From contig NC_009614.1 of NCBI RefSeq assembly GCF_000012825.1, positions 4,650,001 to 4,714,000 on the forward strand: a stretch of DNA of 64,000 nucleotides. The letters are read 5' to 3'. This document shows positions 15,893 to 25,192 of this stretch, piece after piece. The position numbers and the translations under genes were made by a program. The notes beneath the pieces are model-generated. The model was not told the origin of the DNA, ran no database searches, and was given only the letters and a program-made list of their open reading frames with translations. The number at the start of each line of letters is the position of its first letter. Position 1 is the stretch's first letter. The stretch is from Phocaeicola vulgatus ATCC 8482. GTDB taxonomy: Bacteria; Bacteroidota; Bacteroidia; Bacteroidales; Bacteroidaceae.

Positions 15893-17254
15893 TTAGTATT
15901 TTACCATTCCTGAAGTAGACATCCGTTTTATTCTTCCATACACATATATAAATGCGGGAATCAGAAAAATAACTGCAAATATCCATGCCGTAGGGTCACC
16001 AAAACAAACAGCTAAATAGCCCAATATTGGTACTGCATAAAGACTGACCATTATACGGGCAATCATTTCGGATACCCCCGACAACATAGCCAAATTAGTA
16101 AAGCCCACCCCCTGAATGGAATAACGCAAGATACAAAGTAAGCCCAAAACCGGAAAGAAAGAAACGGAAATATGCAAAAACAATTCCGTATCTTTCAATA
16201 TCTCCCATTCTGCTGGGTCAACAAATAACAAGGCAAAAGTACGTGCTCCCAACATCAAGACTACAAACATAAAACCACAATAAATAACCATCATTAACAC
16301 ACTCGCCTTGATTCCCAGCCAGATACGCTTCGGTTTTCCCGCACCGTAATTCTGTCCACTATAAGTAGCCATAGCTATACCCAGACTCTCAAGCGGACAC
16401 ATACAAAACATCTTAATACGCATAGCAGCCGTAAAAGCAGCCACACAAGCAGTACCCAATGCATTATTCGCACTTTGCAACATAATACTGCCAATAGCAG
16501 TAATAGAGAACTGTAATCCCATCGGCACACCGATATACAGTAAAGTCTTTGCCAACGCTCCTCGAAATTTATGCTCTGTCGGAGTTCCCTTCAGAATCTC
16601 AAAATGACGCATCATATACAAATAACACAATACAGCCGAAACCCCTTGTGAGAATACCGTAGCCACAGCTGCTCCCGCCACTCCCCAATCAAGTATCAAA
16701 ATACAAAAGAGATCAAGCAAAATATTCAATATCGTAGAAAAAAGCAAAAACCAAAACGGAGTTTTGCTATCACCCAATGCACGAATAATACTTGAAAGCA
16801 AATTATAGAAAAAGGTACAGGGCACCCCGATAAAAGTAATCAGCAAATAAAGATAAGCATCCTCAAGAATATTCTCCGGAGTCTGCATCATCTGAAGAAT
16901 ATCCGAACAAAACATACTAGTTACAATAGCAATTACTACAGACATCACCGCTGCCAATTGTAAACTAACTGCCACAAAACGCCGCATCATACCATAATCC
17001 CTTGCTCCAAACTTCTGTGCGACAGGAATACCGAAGCCACCACAACAGCCATTGCAAAAGCCTAATATCAAAAACACCACCGAAGTGCTAGCTCCTACAG
17101 AAGCCAAAGCATTAATTCCAAGAAACTTACCCACAATAGCAGCATCCATCAAGGAATAAGTCTGCTGAAGTAAATTACCCAGCAATAAAGGAAAAGCAAA
17201 ATTCAATATCAAAGGGAACGGACGTCCCGAAGTCATCTCTCTCGAAGTTGCCAT
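15893..17254 (-). CDS. MATE-family multidrug/Na+ antiporter
   Basis: A 453-residue inner-membrane protein with twelve predicted membrane segments in two similar halves. Typical MATE features near the start are PLILNFAFPLLLGNLLQQTYSLMDAAIVGKFLG. It should export cationic drugs or metabolites in exchange for Na+ or H+. I place the start at MATSREMTSG because a TATATTTG box (17289-17282) lies just upstream; the longer frame to 17284 would begin inside that promoter. It is convergent with the RluA gene and monocistronic. Confidence 0.9.
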   Translation of the reverse strand: MATSREMTSGRPFPLILNFAFPLLLGNLLQQTYSLMDAAIVGKFLGINALASVGASTSVVFLILGFCNGCCGGFGIPVAQKFGARDYGMMRRFVAVSLQLAAVMSVVIAIVTSMFCSDILQMMQTPENILEDAYLYLLITFIGVPCTFFYNLLSSIIRALGDSKTPFWFLLFSTILNILLDLFCILILDWGVAGAAVATVFSQGVSAVLCYLYMMRHFEILKGTPTEHKFRGALAKTLLYIGVPMGLQFSITAIGSIMLQSANNALGTACVAAFTAAMRIKMFCMCPLESLGIAMATYSGQNYGAGKPKRIWLGIKASVLMMVIYCGFMFVVLMLGARTFALLFVDPAEWEILKDTELFLHISVSFFPVLGLLCILRYSIQGVGFTNLAMLSGVSEMIARIMVSLYAVPILGYLAVCFGDPTAWIFAVIFLIPAFIYVYGRIKRMSTSGMVKY

Positions 17255-17281
17255 AACATGAATGTATTGTAAATCCGAGCA

Positions 17282-17289
17282 CAAATATA
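17282..17289 (-). promoter_or_regulatory. -7 box TATATTTG for MATE gene
   Basis: TAnnTTTG match about 28 nt before the chosen start; it sets that start. Confidence 0.5.
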
Positions 17290-17379
17290 TATCATCCTTT
17301 GTAAAAATACATATTTCTAGAACTTCATTTCAATGAATACCCATTAATTAAATGATACATATCAATTTTTCCCGGAGAA

Positions 17380-18888
17380 CTATCGTCTTTCCCAAAATCC
17401 TGAATAAAAAAGCAACAACACAGCAAACAATTCCAAACGTCCTATCAACATCAGGAACGACAATATCCATTTAGCAGCATCAGGCAACGCCGCCCATGAA
17501 AAAGCAGGACCGAATGCTCCTAGCCCCGGTCCCACATTGCCTAAGCTAGAAATTACTGTACTCATCGCTTCAATTATCCCCACCCCGAAAAACATCAGCA
17601 GTATCCATCCGGCCAAAATACAGAACAAATAAAATACAAAGAATGTATTCACTGAAGCAATGATGGAAGGCGATATAACCTGACGGTTCACACGAACAGG
17701 CAATACAGCCCTAGGATGCAGCATCCGTTTGAATTCATTTTTGATATTACGCGCCAGAATCATAAGGCGCATATTTTTGATTCCCCCACTAGTAGACCCC
17801 GTACATCCACCTGACAACATAGCAAAAATAAGAAGCATCCATGTAAAAGATGGCCACAAGTTATAATCATCCGTTGCAAAGCCGCATGACGTATGCGCCG
17901 TAGCTACTTGAAACAGAGCCCTGCGGAATGCCTTTTCCCAATCATAATGATTCTGAAAAACTAAGGCAAACGTAATAACAAGTGTCAGAATACTCACTGA
18001 TTTCATAAACCAACGGAATTCATCATCCTGAAATAAACGCTTGCCTTTCCCTTTCAGACACATAAAATAGAGAGAGAAATTAATACCCGAAAGGATCATA
18101 AATATCGCTATTACATATTCTATAAACGGAGAGTTCCAATAAGCTACACTAGCTTGTTTGGTAGAATAACCACCTGTAGCCGTTGTTGAGAATGAATGAC
18201 ATACCGCATCAAAAAAACTCATTCCTCCTATCATCAGCAGCACAGTTTCTGCAATTGTAAGAATAGCATATATCATCCACAGCCACTTAGCCATCACATC
18301 AATCCGGGGATGTGTTTTGTCGTGCGTCACCCCGATAGCCTCAGCTGAAAAAAGTTGTATAGTTCCTCCCCCGAAAATAGGAAGCACAGCAATAGTAAAA
18401 AAGACAATACCCAAGCCACCTATCCATTGTGTCAAGCTACGCCAAAATAACAGACCATGTGAAAGAGATTCTATATCATCCAATATAGTAGCTCCTGTAG
18501 TAGTAAAACCCGACATGGTTTCAAAAAAGGCATCCGTCACCGAAGGGATTCCTCCACTAAAATAAAAAGGCAACATTCCAAACAACGTAAACAAAAACCA
18601 AGTAAAAGTTACAATGCAGTACCCATCTCGTCGTGTCAGCCGATTCTCAGCACCTCTACTACAAATTAGCAAAACTCCACCGACCAATGTATTCAAAAGA
18701 ATGGTATATAGAAAATATTGATAATCTTGCTCACCGTAACATAAGGAAACAGCCGCACAAAGCAGGAACATAGCAGATTCAATAAAAAGTAATACCCCCA
18801 ATACACGGAATATCATTTTTTTATTTATCAAGCTATTATTCCGGCTTCCACCTTTATATAATTTATCTGGATTATAAAATTCTCCCAT
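17380..18888 (-). CDS. trkH: TrkH-type potassium uptake channel subunit
   Basis: A 502-residue inner-membrane protein with the four P-loops of the Trk/Ktr/HKT family: MSGFTTTGAT, HSFSTTATGGYST, ATAHTSCGFATDD and VISSLGNVGPGLG. Each carries the filter Gly that lines the K+ pore. GGCTGSTSGGIKNMR between loops 3 and 4 is also typical of TrkH. It should import K+ across the inner membrane, normally with the cytosolic NAD-binding regulator TrkA. No trkA gene lies next to it in this window. It has its own transcript, divergent from the efflux operon. Confidence 0.93.
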   Translation of the reverse strand: MGEFYNPDKLYKGGSRNNSLINKKMIFRVLGVLLFIESAMFLLCAAVSLCYGEQDYQYFLYTILLNTLVGGVLLICSRGAENRLTRRDGYCIVTFTWFLFTLFGMLPFYFSGGIPSVTDAFFETMSGFTTTGATILDDIESLSHGLLFWRSLTQWIGGLGIVFFTIAVLPIFGGGTIQLFSAEAIGVTHDKTHPRIDVMAKWLWMIYAILTIAETVLLMIGGMSFFDAVCHSFSTTATGGYSTKQASVAYWNSPFIEYVIAIFMILSGINFSLYFMCLKGKGKRLFQDDEFRWFMKSVSILTLVITFALVFQNHYDWEKAFRRALFQVATAHTSCGFATDDYNLWPSFTWMLLIFAMLSGGCTGSTSGGIKNMRLMILARNIKNEFKRMLHPRAVLPVRVNRQVISPSIIASVNTFFVFYLFCILAGWILLMFFGVGIIEAMSTVISSLGNVGPGLGAFGPAFSWAALPDAAKWILSFLMLIGRLELFAVLLLFYSGFWERR

Positions 18889-19382
18889 CTTTTTATACCT
18901 TTTATATTCGACAAGTATATAGCGAATACTATGCCAAAATGAAAAACAACATTATAAACTATTGATAAACAAACAGATATTATATGAAGTCATAAAAAAA
19001 AGGGAAACACTACCCTTTTCAAAATGAAAGGGAGCGTATTTCAAAACAACAAGGTTGCAGATATGACGATCTCAAGCAAAATTTAAATTACATACATATC
19101 TGCTAACACTACAACATCGTCCTCATCATAATGAATAATGAATAAATATTTTAAAATTACCCACTATTTTACTATTTTTGCATCCAAATCGATAATCCTC
19201 TACTAAATTTAATTCGCCTACTGTGGAATTATTCTACAGCTGTTGCCTGTTTTCCACACTTTCCCTATCAACAAAAGGCAGTAATAAAACACTGATTATG
19301 AAAAGGAAAGGCTATTTACAGTAGTTTGGCACGCTGCTTGTATTCCTACTGACGGCATCTTAAACAATAACAAAACTAAAGT
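18889..19382. promoter_or_regulatory. Divergent region between trkH and the RND operon
   Basis: A -7 box TATTTTTG at 19173-19180 points to the efflux operon, leaving a leader of about 195 nt. A small hairpin AAAAGGG...CCCTTTT lies at 18998-19019. The leader holds a frame starting ATG at 19298 that reads MKRKGYLQ, stop, FGTLLVFLLTAS, stop (19298-19363). It looks like a broken signal-peptide start. No other gene is seen. Confidence 0.5.
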
Positions 19383-20582
19383 ATGAAACTATTTTTTACA
19401 CACAAAGAAATTGCGCTAAAAAAGAAAAGAACAGCGCTTGTAGTAATAGGTATTGGACTAGTTATCGGGATTTACCTGATTGTTTCCCATCGACCGGCAA
19501 AGATGCCGGAACTTCCAGTAGTTGCCATAGCACCGGCAACGCAAGACGATGTGGAAATATATGGTGAATATGTAGGACGCGTACGTGCACAGCAATTCGT
19601 TGAAGTACGTGCCCGAGTAGAGGGATATTTAGAACAAATGCTTTTCGCAGAAGGTACATATGTCACTAAGAATCAAGTGCTGTTTGTTATCAATCAAGAT
19701 CAATATCGAGCCAAAGCTGACAAAGCGCGTGCCCAATTGAAAAAAGATGAAGCACAGGCACAAAAAGCAAAACGCGATTTAGAACGTATCCGTCCGCTAT
19801 ATGAACAAAATGCTGCCAGCCAGTTGGACTTGGACAATGCTACTGCTGCATATGAAACAGCAGAAGCCTCGGTAGCTATGAGTAGTGCCGACCTTGATCA
19901 AGCAGAACTGGAACTAGGTTATACGATAGTTCGTTCTCCGTTAGCAGGACATATCAGTGAACGCCACGTGGATTTAGGGACATTGGTAGGTCCAAGTGGC
20001 AAATCACTGCTTGCCACCGTAGTAAAAAGTGATACTGTATTAGTGGATTTCAGCATGACAGCTCTAGACTATCTGAAAAGCAAAGAGCGTAATGTGAACT
20101 TAGGTCAAAAAGACTCTACCCGCTCTTGGCAACCCAATGTTTCCATTACTCTAGCAGACAATACTATTTATCCATACAAAGGACTGGTAGACTTTGCCGA
20201 ACCGCAAGTTGATCCACGCACAGGTACATTCTCCGTACGTGCCGAAATGCCGAATCCAGAACGGATATTACTTCCTGGACAGTTCACCAAAGTAAAACTA
20301 TTATTGGATGTCAGAGAAAAAGCTACGGTAGTTCCGTTAAAGTCCGTTATCATAGAAAAAGGCGGTGCCTATATTTATGTAATGCGCAAAGATTCTACAG
20401 TAGAGAGACGTTTCATTGAATTAGGACCTGAATTCCAGAATCAAGTAGTGGTGGAAAGAGGCTTGGCTCCCGGAGAAGACATTGTTATAGAAGGATACCA
20501 CAAGCTGAATCCAGGCATGAAAGTAAAAGTAAGTCCTGCTGTAGAAGACAAAAAAACGGAGGAAAAAGATACGATCGGATAA
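19383..20582 (+). CDS. RND efflux periplasmic adaptor subunit (AcrA-like)
   Basis: A 399-residue membrane-fusion protein. A membrane anchor lies at about residues 18-36 (TALVVIGIGLVIGIYLIV), followed by the biotinyl-lipoyl half GEYVGRVRAQQFVEVRARVEGYL. A helical hairpin follows (about 105-175, rich in Ala/Lys/Glu), then the second lipoyl half (LGYTIVRSPLAGHIS) and the beta-barrel. It bridges the inner-membrane pump and the outer-membrane channel encoded by the next two genes. Unlike many Bacteroides adaptors it has no lipobox and is held by the N-terminal helix. First gene of the operon; promoter box at 19173. Confidence 0.93.
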   Translation: MKLFFTHKEIALKKKRTALVVIGIGLVIGIYLIVSHRPAKMPELPVVAIAPATQDDVEIYGEYVGRVRAQQFVEVRARVEGYLEQMLFAEGTYVTKNQVLFVINQDQYRAKADKARAQLKKDEAQAQKAKRDLERIRPLYEQNAASQLDLDNATAAYETAEASVAMSSADLDQAELELGYTIVRSPLAGHISERHVDLGTLVGPSGKSLLATVVKSDTVLVDFSMTALDYLKSKERNVNLGQKDSTRSWQPNVSITLADNTIYPYKGLVDFAEPQVDPRTGTFSVRAEMPNPERILLPGQFTKVKLLLDVREKATVVPLKSVIIEKGGAYIYVMRKDSTVERRFIELGPEFQNQVVVERGLAPGEDIVIEGYHKLNPGMKVKVSPAVEDKKTEEKDTIG

Positions 20583-20648
20583 TTTCACTCCCGAATACGA
20601 ATTCCCCTATGGAGGAAAATTTACGCATTCAAAAAAACAATAGACATT

Positions 20649-23600
20649 ATGAAAGTTAGTTTCTTTATAGACAGACCGGTATTTTCAGCTGTCATCTCCA
20701 TATTAATAGTCATTGTCGGTATCATCGGTCTCACGATGCTACCCATTGACCAATATCCGCAGATTACCCCGCCGGTAGTGAAAATCAGCGCATCCTATCC
20801 GGGTGCCAGTGCCCTGACAGTATCACAAGCGGTAGCCACTCCTATAGAACAGGAATTGAACGGTACTCCAGGAATGCTTTACATGGAATCAAACAGTTCC
20901 AATTCGGGAGGTTTTTCAGCCACCGTCACTTTTGATATCTCGGCAGATCCCGATCTGGCGGCAGTAGAAATACAGAACCGTATCAAGTTAGCAGAATCAC
21001 GTCTTCCAGCAGAAGTTATACAAAATGGTATTTCGGTAGAGAAACAGGCTGCCAGTCAATTGCTAACCCTATGCCTTACCTCTACCGACCCGAAATTCGA
21101 TGAAATATACCTTAGCAACTTTGCTACTCTGAATGTACTGGACCTAATCCGCCGTATCCCTGGCGTAGGACGTGTTTCAAACATCGGAAGCCGATATTAC
21201 GCCATGCAAATTGGGGTACAGCCCGACAAACTGGCCAATTTCGGTCTGACCGTAGCCGATCTGCAGAATGCACTGAAAGACCAAAATCGGGAATCAGCAG
21301 CCGGTGTACTGGGACAACAACCCGTACAAGGATTAGACGTAACCATTCCCATCACTACTCAGGGACGTCTATCTACTGTAAGCCAGTTTGAGGAAATCGT
21401 AGTCCGTGCCAATGCCGATGGTTCCATCATCCGTTTACGTGATGTGGCCCGCATCTCACTCGAAGCACAATCATACAATACCGAGAGTGCCATTAACAAA
21501 GAAAATGCAGCGGTATTGGCCATCTATATGTTACCGGGAGCCAACGCTATGGAAGTAGCAAAAAGCGTGAAAGAAGCTATGGAGGAAATCAGCAAGAATT
21601 TCCCCGAAGGAATGAGTTACGAGATACCTTTCGATATGACCACATATATTTCGGAATCTATTCATGAAGTGTACAAAACACTGTTTGAAGCCCTGATACT
21701 GGTTATTATCGTAGTATACCTTTCACTCCAAAGCTGGCGTGCAACAGTTATCCCACTAGTTGCCGTACCTATCTCACTGATTGGAACTTTCGGATTCATG
21801 TTGATTTTCGGATTCTCGCTTAATATCCTGACCCTGTTGGGGTTGGTACTTGCCATCGGTATTGTGGTGGACGATGCTATCGTGGTAGTAGAGAATGTGG
21901 AGCGTATCATGGAAGAGGAGAAACTATCTCCCTACCAAGCTACCAAGAAAGCTATGGAAGGACTTACAGGAGCCATTATCGCCACTTCTTTGGTACTGGC
22001 AGCAGTATTTGTTCCCGTAAGTTTTCTAGGTGGAATTACCGGACAACTTTATCGCCAGTTTACGGTAACCATCGTAGTATCCGTATTGCTGTCTACGGTA
22101 GTAGCTTTGACATTGAGTCCAGTCATGTGTTCGCTTATCCTGAAACCGGAAGATCCGAACAAGAAAAAGAATATCGTATTCCGCCGTATCAATGAGTGGC
22201 TGGCTATCGGCAATCATAAATATGTAGGGCTTATCAAACACATTGTGAAACACCCGCGTCGGGTACTGAGCACATTCGGCATGGTATTGATCGCCATCCT
22301 GTTAATCCATCGCATCATTCCCACCAGCTTCCTCCCCATCGAAGACCAAGGGTATTTTAAAATAGAGTTGGAGCTACCCGAAGGTGCAACGTTGGAACGT
22401 ACACGTATCGTAACAGAACGTGCTGTGGAATACCTGATGAAAAATCCGGCAGTGGAATATGTGCAAAGTGTGGCGGGAAGCAGTCCGCGTGTAGGAACCA
22501 GTCAGGCACGAAGTGAACTGACTGTCATCTTAAAACCTTGGGAGGAACGTGACTCGCAAACTATTGACAATATTATGGCACAGGTAAAAAAAGACATGTC
22601 ACAATACCCCGAATGCAAGGTATATCTTTCCACCCCTCCCGTTATTCCGGGATTGGGCAGTTCGGGCGGGTTCGAAATGCAATTGGAAGCACGTGGAGAT
22701 GCCACTTTCGAAAATTTGGTACAAGCTACGGATACATTGATGTATTATGCATCAAAACGTAAGGAATTATCAGGTTTATCTTCGGCTTTACAAGCGGATA
22801 TCCCCCAACTTTATTTTGATGTAGACCGTGACAAAGTAAAATTCTCAGGAGTACCTTTAGCCGATGTATTCTCGACTATGAAAGCTTATACAGGTTCGGT
22901 ATATGTAAACGATTTCAATATGTTTAACCGCATCTACCGTGTATATATTCAAGCAGAAGCACCCTACCGGGAACATAAGGAGAATATCAACCTGTTTTTT
23001 GTACGGGGTACAGACAATGCCATGATACCGCTCACCTCGCTGGGTACCACTTCGTATACCACTGGTCCGGGCAGCATCAAACGTTTTAATATGTTCAACA
23101 GTTCTGTGATTCTCGGTGAGGCCGCAGACGGTTACAGTTCAGGACAGGCTATGGAAATTATCGAACAAATAGCCCGCGAACACCTACCGGAAAATATCGG
23201 TGTAGAATGGAGCGGACTATCCTTCCAGGAAAAACAGGCAGGTGGACAGACCGGCATGGTGCTGGCATTAGTGTTCATGTTCGTATTTTTGTTCCTTGCT
23301 GCCTTATACGAAAGCTGGATGGTACCGGTTGCAGTATTACTCTCTTTGCCTGTAGCCGCATTAGGTGCTTATCTAGGTGTATGGGGCTGTGGACTGGAGA
23401 ATGATGTCTATTTCCAGATCGGATTGGTGATGCTGGTAGGACTAGCCGCCAAAAATGCAATTCTTATTGTAGAGTTTGCCAAAGAACAAGTAGACAAAGG
23501 AGTAGATGTAGTACAAGCTGCACTTCATGCTTCACAGCTCCGTTTCCGACCTATTTTGATGACTTCATTGGCATTCATCTTAGGTATGTTACCTATGGTC

Positions 23601-23750
23601 ATTGCCAGCGGGCCAGGTTCAGCCAGCCGTCAGGCTATTGGTACAGGTGTATTCTTCGGAATGATCTTTGCTGTAACTGTGGGAATTTTGTTAGTACCTT
23701 TCTTCTTTGTACTGATATACAAGATGAAAGCGAAGATGAAACAAAAATAA
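20649..23750 (+). CDS. RND multidrug efflux permease (HAE1/AcrB-like)
   Basis: A 1033-residue inner-membrane proton-driven pump with the usual twelve membrane segments and two large periplasmic loops. It starts MKVSFFIDRPVFSAVISI. The proton-relay Asp pair lies in VVDDAIVVVENVERIM (TM4) and the Lys in GLAAKNAILIVEF (TM10). PGASALTVSQAVATPIEQ and the N-terminal porter segments follow the AcrB pattern, so hydrophobic drugs, bile salts or detergents are likely substrates (family knowledge). It lies 66 nt after the adaptor gene, with the outer-membrane channel 12 nt downstream, giving a complete tripartite pump. Confidence 0.95.
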   Translation: MKVSFFIDRPVFSAVISILIVIVGIIGLTMLPIDQYPQITPPVVKISASYPGASALTVSQAVATPIEQELNGTPGMLYMESNSSNSGGFSATVTFDISADPDLAAVEIQNRIKLAESRLPAEVIQNGISVEKQAASQLLTLCLTSTDPKFDEIYLSNFATLNVLDLIRRIPGVGRVSNIGSRYYAMQIGVQPDKLANFGLTVADLQNALKDQNRESAAGVLGQQPVQGLDVTIPITTQGRLSTVSQFEEIVVRANADGSIIRLRDVARISLEAQSYNTESAINKENAAVLAIYMLPGANAMEVAKSVKEAMEEISKNFPEGMSYEIPFDMTTYISESIHEVYKTLFEALILVIIVVYLSLQSWRATVIPLVAVPISLIGTFGFMLIFGFSLNILTLLGLVLAIGIVVDDAIVVVENVERIMEEEKLSPYQATKKAMEGLTGAIIATSLVLAAVFVPVSFLGGITGQLYRQFTVTIVVSVLLSTVVALTLSPVMCSLILKPEDPNKKKNIVFRRINEWLAIGNHKYVGLIKHIVKHPRRVLSTFGMVLIAILLIHRIIPTSFLPIEDQGYFKIELELPEGATLERTRIVTERAVEYLMKNPAVEYVQSVAGSSPRVGTSQARSELTVILKPWEERDSQTIDNIMAQVKKDMSQYPECKVYLSTPPVIPGLGSSGGFEMQLEARGDATFENLVQATDTLMYYASKRKELSGLSSALQADIPQLYFDVDRDKVKFSGVPLADVFSTMKAYTGSVYVNDFNMFNRIYRVYIQAEAPYREHKENINLFFVRGTDNAMIPLTSLGTTSYTTGPGSIKRFNMFNSSVILGEAADGYSSGQAMEIIEQIAREHLPENIGVEWSGLSFQEKQAGGQTGMVLALVFMFVFLFLAALYESWMVPVAVLLSLPVAALGAYLGVWGCGLENDVYFQIGLVMLVGLAAKNAILIVEFAKEQVDKGVDVVQAALHASQLRFRPILMTSLAFILGMLPMVIASGPGSASRQAIGTGVFFGMIFAVTVGILLVPFFFVLIYKMKAKMKQK

Positions 23751-23762
23751 GGATATAAAAAG

Positions 23763-25145
23763 ATGAAAGAAATGATGAAACATACATTATTATATATAGC
23801 CGTATCAGGAATGACTTTGCTGACTTCTTGCCAATTAGGTAAGCACTACACACGTCCCGACTTACATCTTCCCCAACAATTAGATACATTACGACAACAG
23901 GATACATTATCTATAGCCGATATGCAATGGTGGGAAATCTATACGGACACAACCTTGCAAAGCCTGATAGAAAAGACGTTGGATAACAACAAAGACATGA
24001 AAATAGCTGCGGCACGTGTAAAAGAACTTGCCGCAATGAAGCGCATAGACTTTGCCAACCTTTTCCCCCAACTGAACGGAAGCGCTTATGCCCAAAAAGA
24101 AGGAAGTAATTATGGTGGTGACAACTATAAAAATGACCCCGAACAGGGTGGTAAACTTACCGTGACTTGGGAATTAGACTTATGGGGTAACCTGCGTTGG
24201 GCAAAAGACAAAAGCATAGCACAATTTCTGGGAAGCATCGAGGCGCAACGTGCTTTGAAAATGAGTATTGTGTCCGAAGTGGCACAAGCCTATTTTGAAT
24301 TGGTCGCATTAGACAATGAGCTGAACATCGTTCGTCAAACACTCTATGCCCGTAAAGAAGGAGTACGCCTGGCAAAGCTTCGTTTTGAAGGAGGACTAAC
24401 TTCAGAAACTTCCTATCAACAGGCACAAGTGGAGTATGCACGTACCGCAACTTTAGTTCCTGAACTGGAAAGGAAAATTTCATTGAAAGAAAATGATATC
24501 GCATTCCTGGCAGGCGAATACCCGCACCGCATACAGCGTTCCATTCTACCCGAAGAGGTAAAACTACCTGAAACATTACCAGTAGGTCTACCCTCCACTC
24601 TGTTGGAACGTCGTCCCGATGTACGCGAAGCAGAACAGAAATTAATAGCAGCCAATGCCAGTGTAGGTATTGCCTATACCAATATATTCCCACGACTCAG
24701 CCTCACAGCACAATATGGCGTAGAAAGTGAAGAATTCTCTGATTTCTTTAAATCACCCATTCATTATATCAGTGGCAATCTTCTCACTCCTCTCTTCGCC
24801 ATGGGAAAATACAGAGCAACCCTAAAGGCTAAGAAAGCCGCATACGAACAGGAATGCTACAGCTATGAAAAATCAGTGCTGACTGCATTCAAAGAGGCCC
24901 GCAATGCCATTGTGGACTTCAATAAGATAAAAGATATCTACGAATCGCGTCTGCAACTGGAACGTTCCTCTAAAGCAACAATGGAACTGGCCCAATTGCA
25001 ATACATCAATGGAGTAATAGGCTATTTGGATGTATTGGATGCACAACGTAGCTATTTCGATGCACAAATAGGATTAAGTAATGCAATAAGAGACAAACAA
25101 ATTACATTAGTAAAATTGTATAAAGCATTAGGGGGTGGATGGTAA
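23763..25145 (+). CDS. TolC/NodT-type outer-membrane efflux lipoprotein
   Basis: A 460-residue channel subunit. A lipoprotein signal ends at the lipobox LLTSC (Cys near residue 23). The family opening follows (GKHYTRPDLHLPQQL), then two repeats of long helices with the NodT motif LLERRPDVREAEQKLIAANASVGIAYTN (about residues 280-305, seen in shorter pieces). It forms the trimeric exit duct of the pump encoded by the two previous genes. The start is M1 or the ATG four codons later (MKHTLLYI). A strong terminator follows at 25156-25192. Confidence 0.93.
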   Translation: MKEMMKHTLLYIAVSGMTLLTSCQLGKHYTRPDLHLPQQLDTLRQQDTLSIADMQWWEIYTDTTLQSLIEKTLDNNKDMKIAAARVKELAAMKRIDFANLFPQLNGSAYAQKEGSNYGGDNYKNDPEQGGKLTVTWELDLWGNLRWAKDKSIAQFLGSIEAQRALKMSIVSEVAQAYFELVALDNELNIVRQTLYARKEGVRLAKLRFEGGLTSETSYQQAQVEYARTATLVPELERKISLKENDIAFLAGEYPHRIQRSILPEEVKLPETLPVGLPSTLLERRPDVREAEQKLIAANASVGIAYTNIFPRLSLTAQYGVESEEFSDFFKSPIHYISGNLLTPLFAMGKYRATLKAKKAAYEQECYSYEKSVLTAFKEARNAIVDFNKIKDIYESRLQLERSSKATMELAQLQYINGVIGYLDVLDAQRSYFDAQIGLSNAIRDKQITLVKLYKALGGGW

Positions 25146-25155
25146 CCATCCCCTC

Positions 25156-25192
25156 TTAATTTGATTTTCCTTTATCCGGAAAATCAAATTAA
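25156..25192. terminator. Bidirectional terminator between efflux operon and ATP-grasp gene
   Basis: A perfect 15-bp stem (25156-25170 with 25178-25192) has a 7-nt loop with T-rich and A-rich flanks. It overlaps the last codons of the minus-strand gene and ends both convergent transcripts. Confidence 0.8.
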
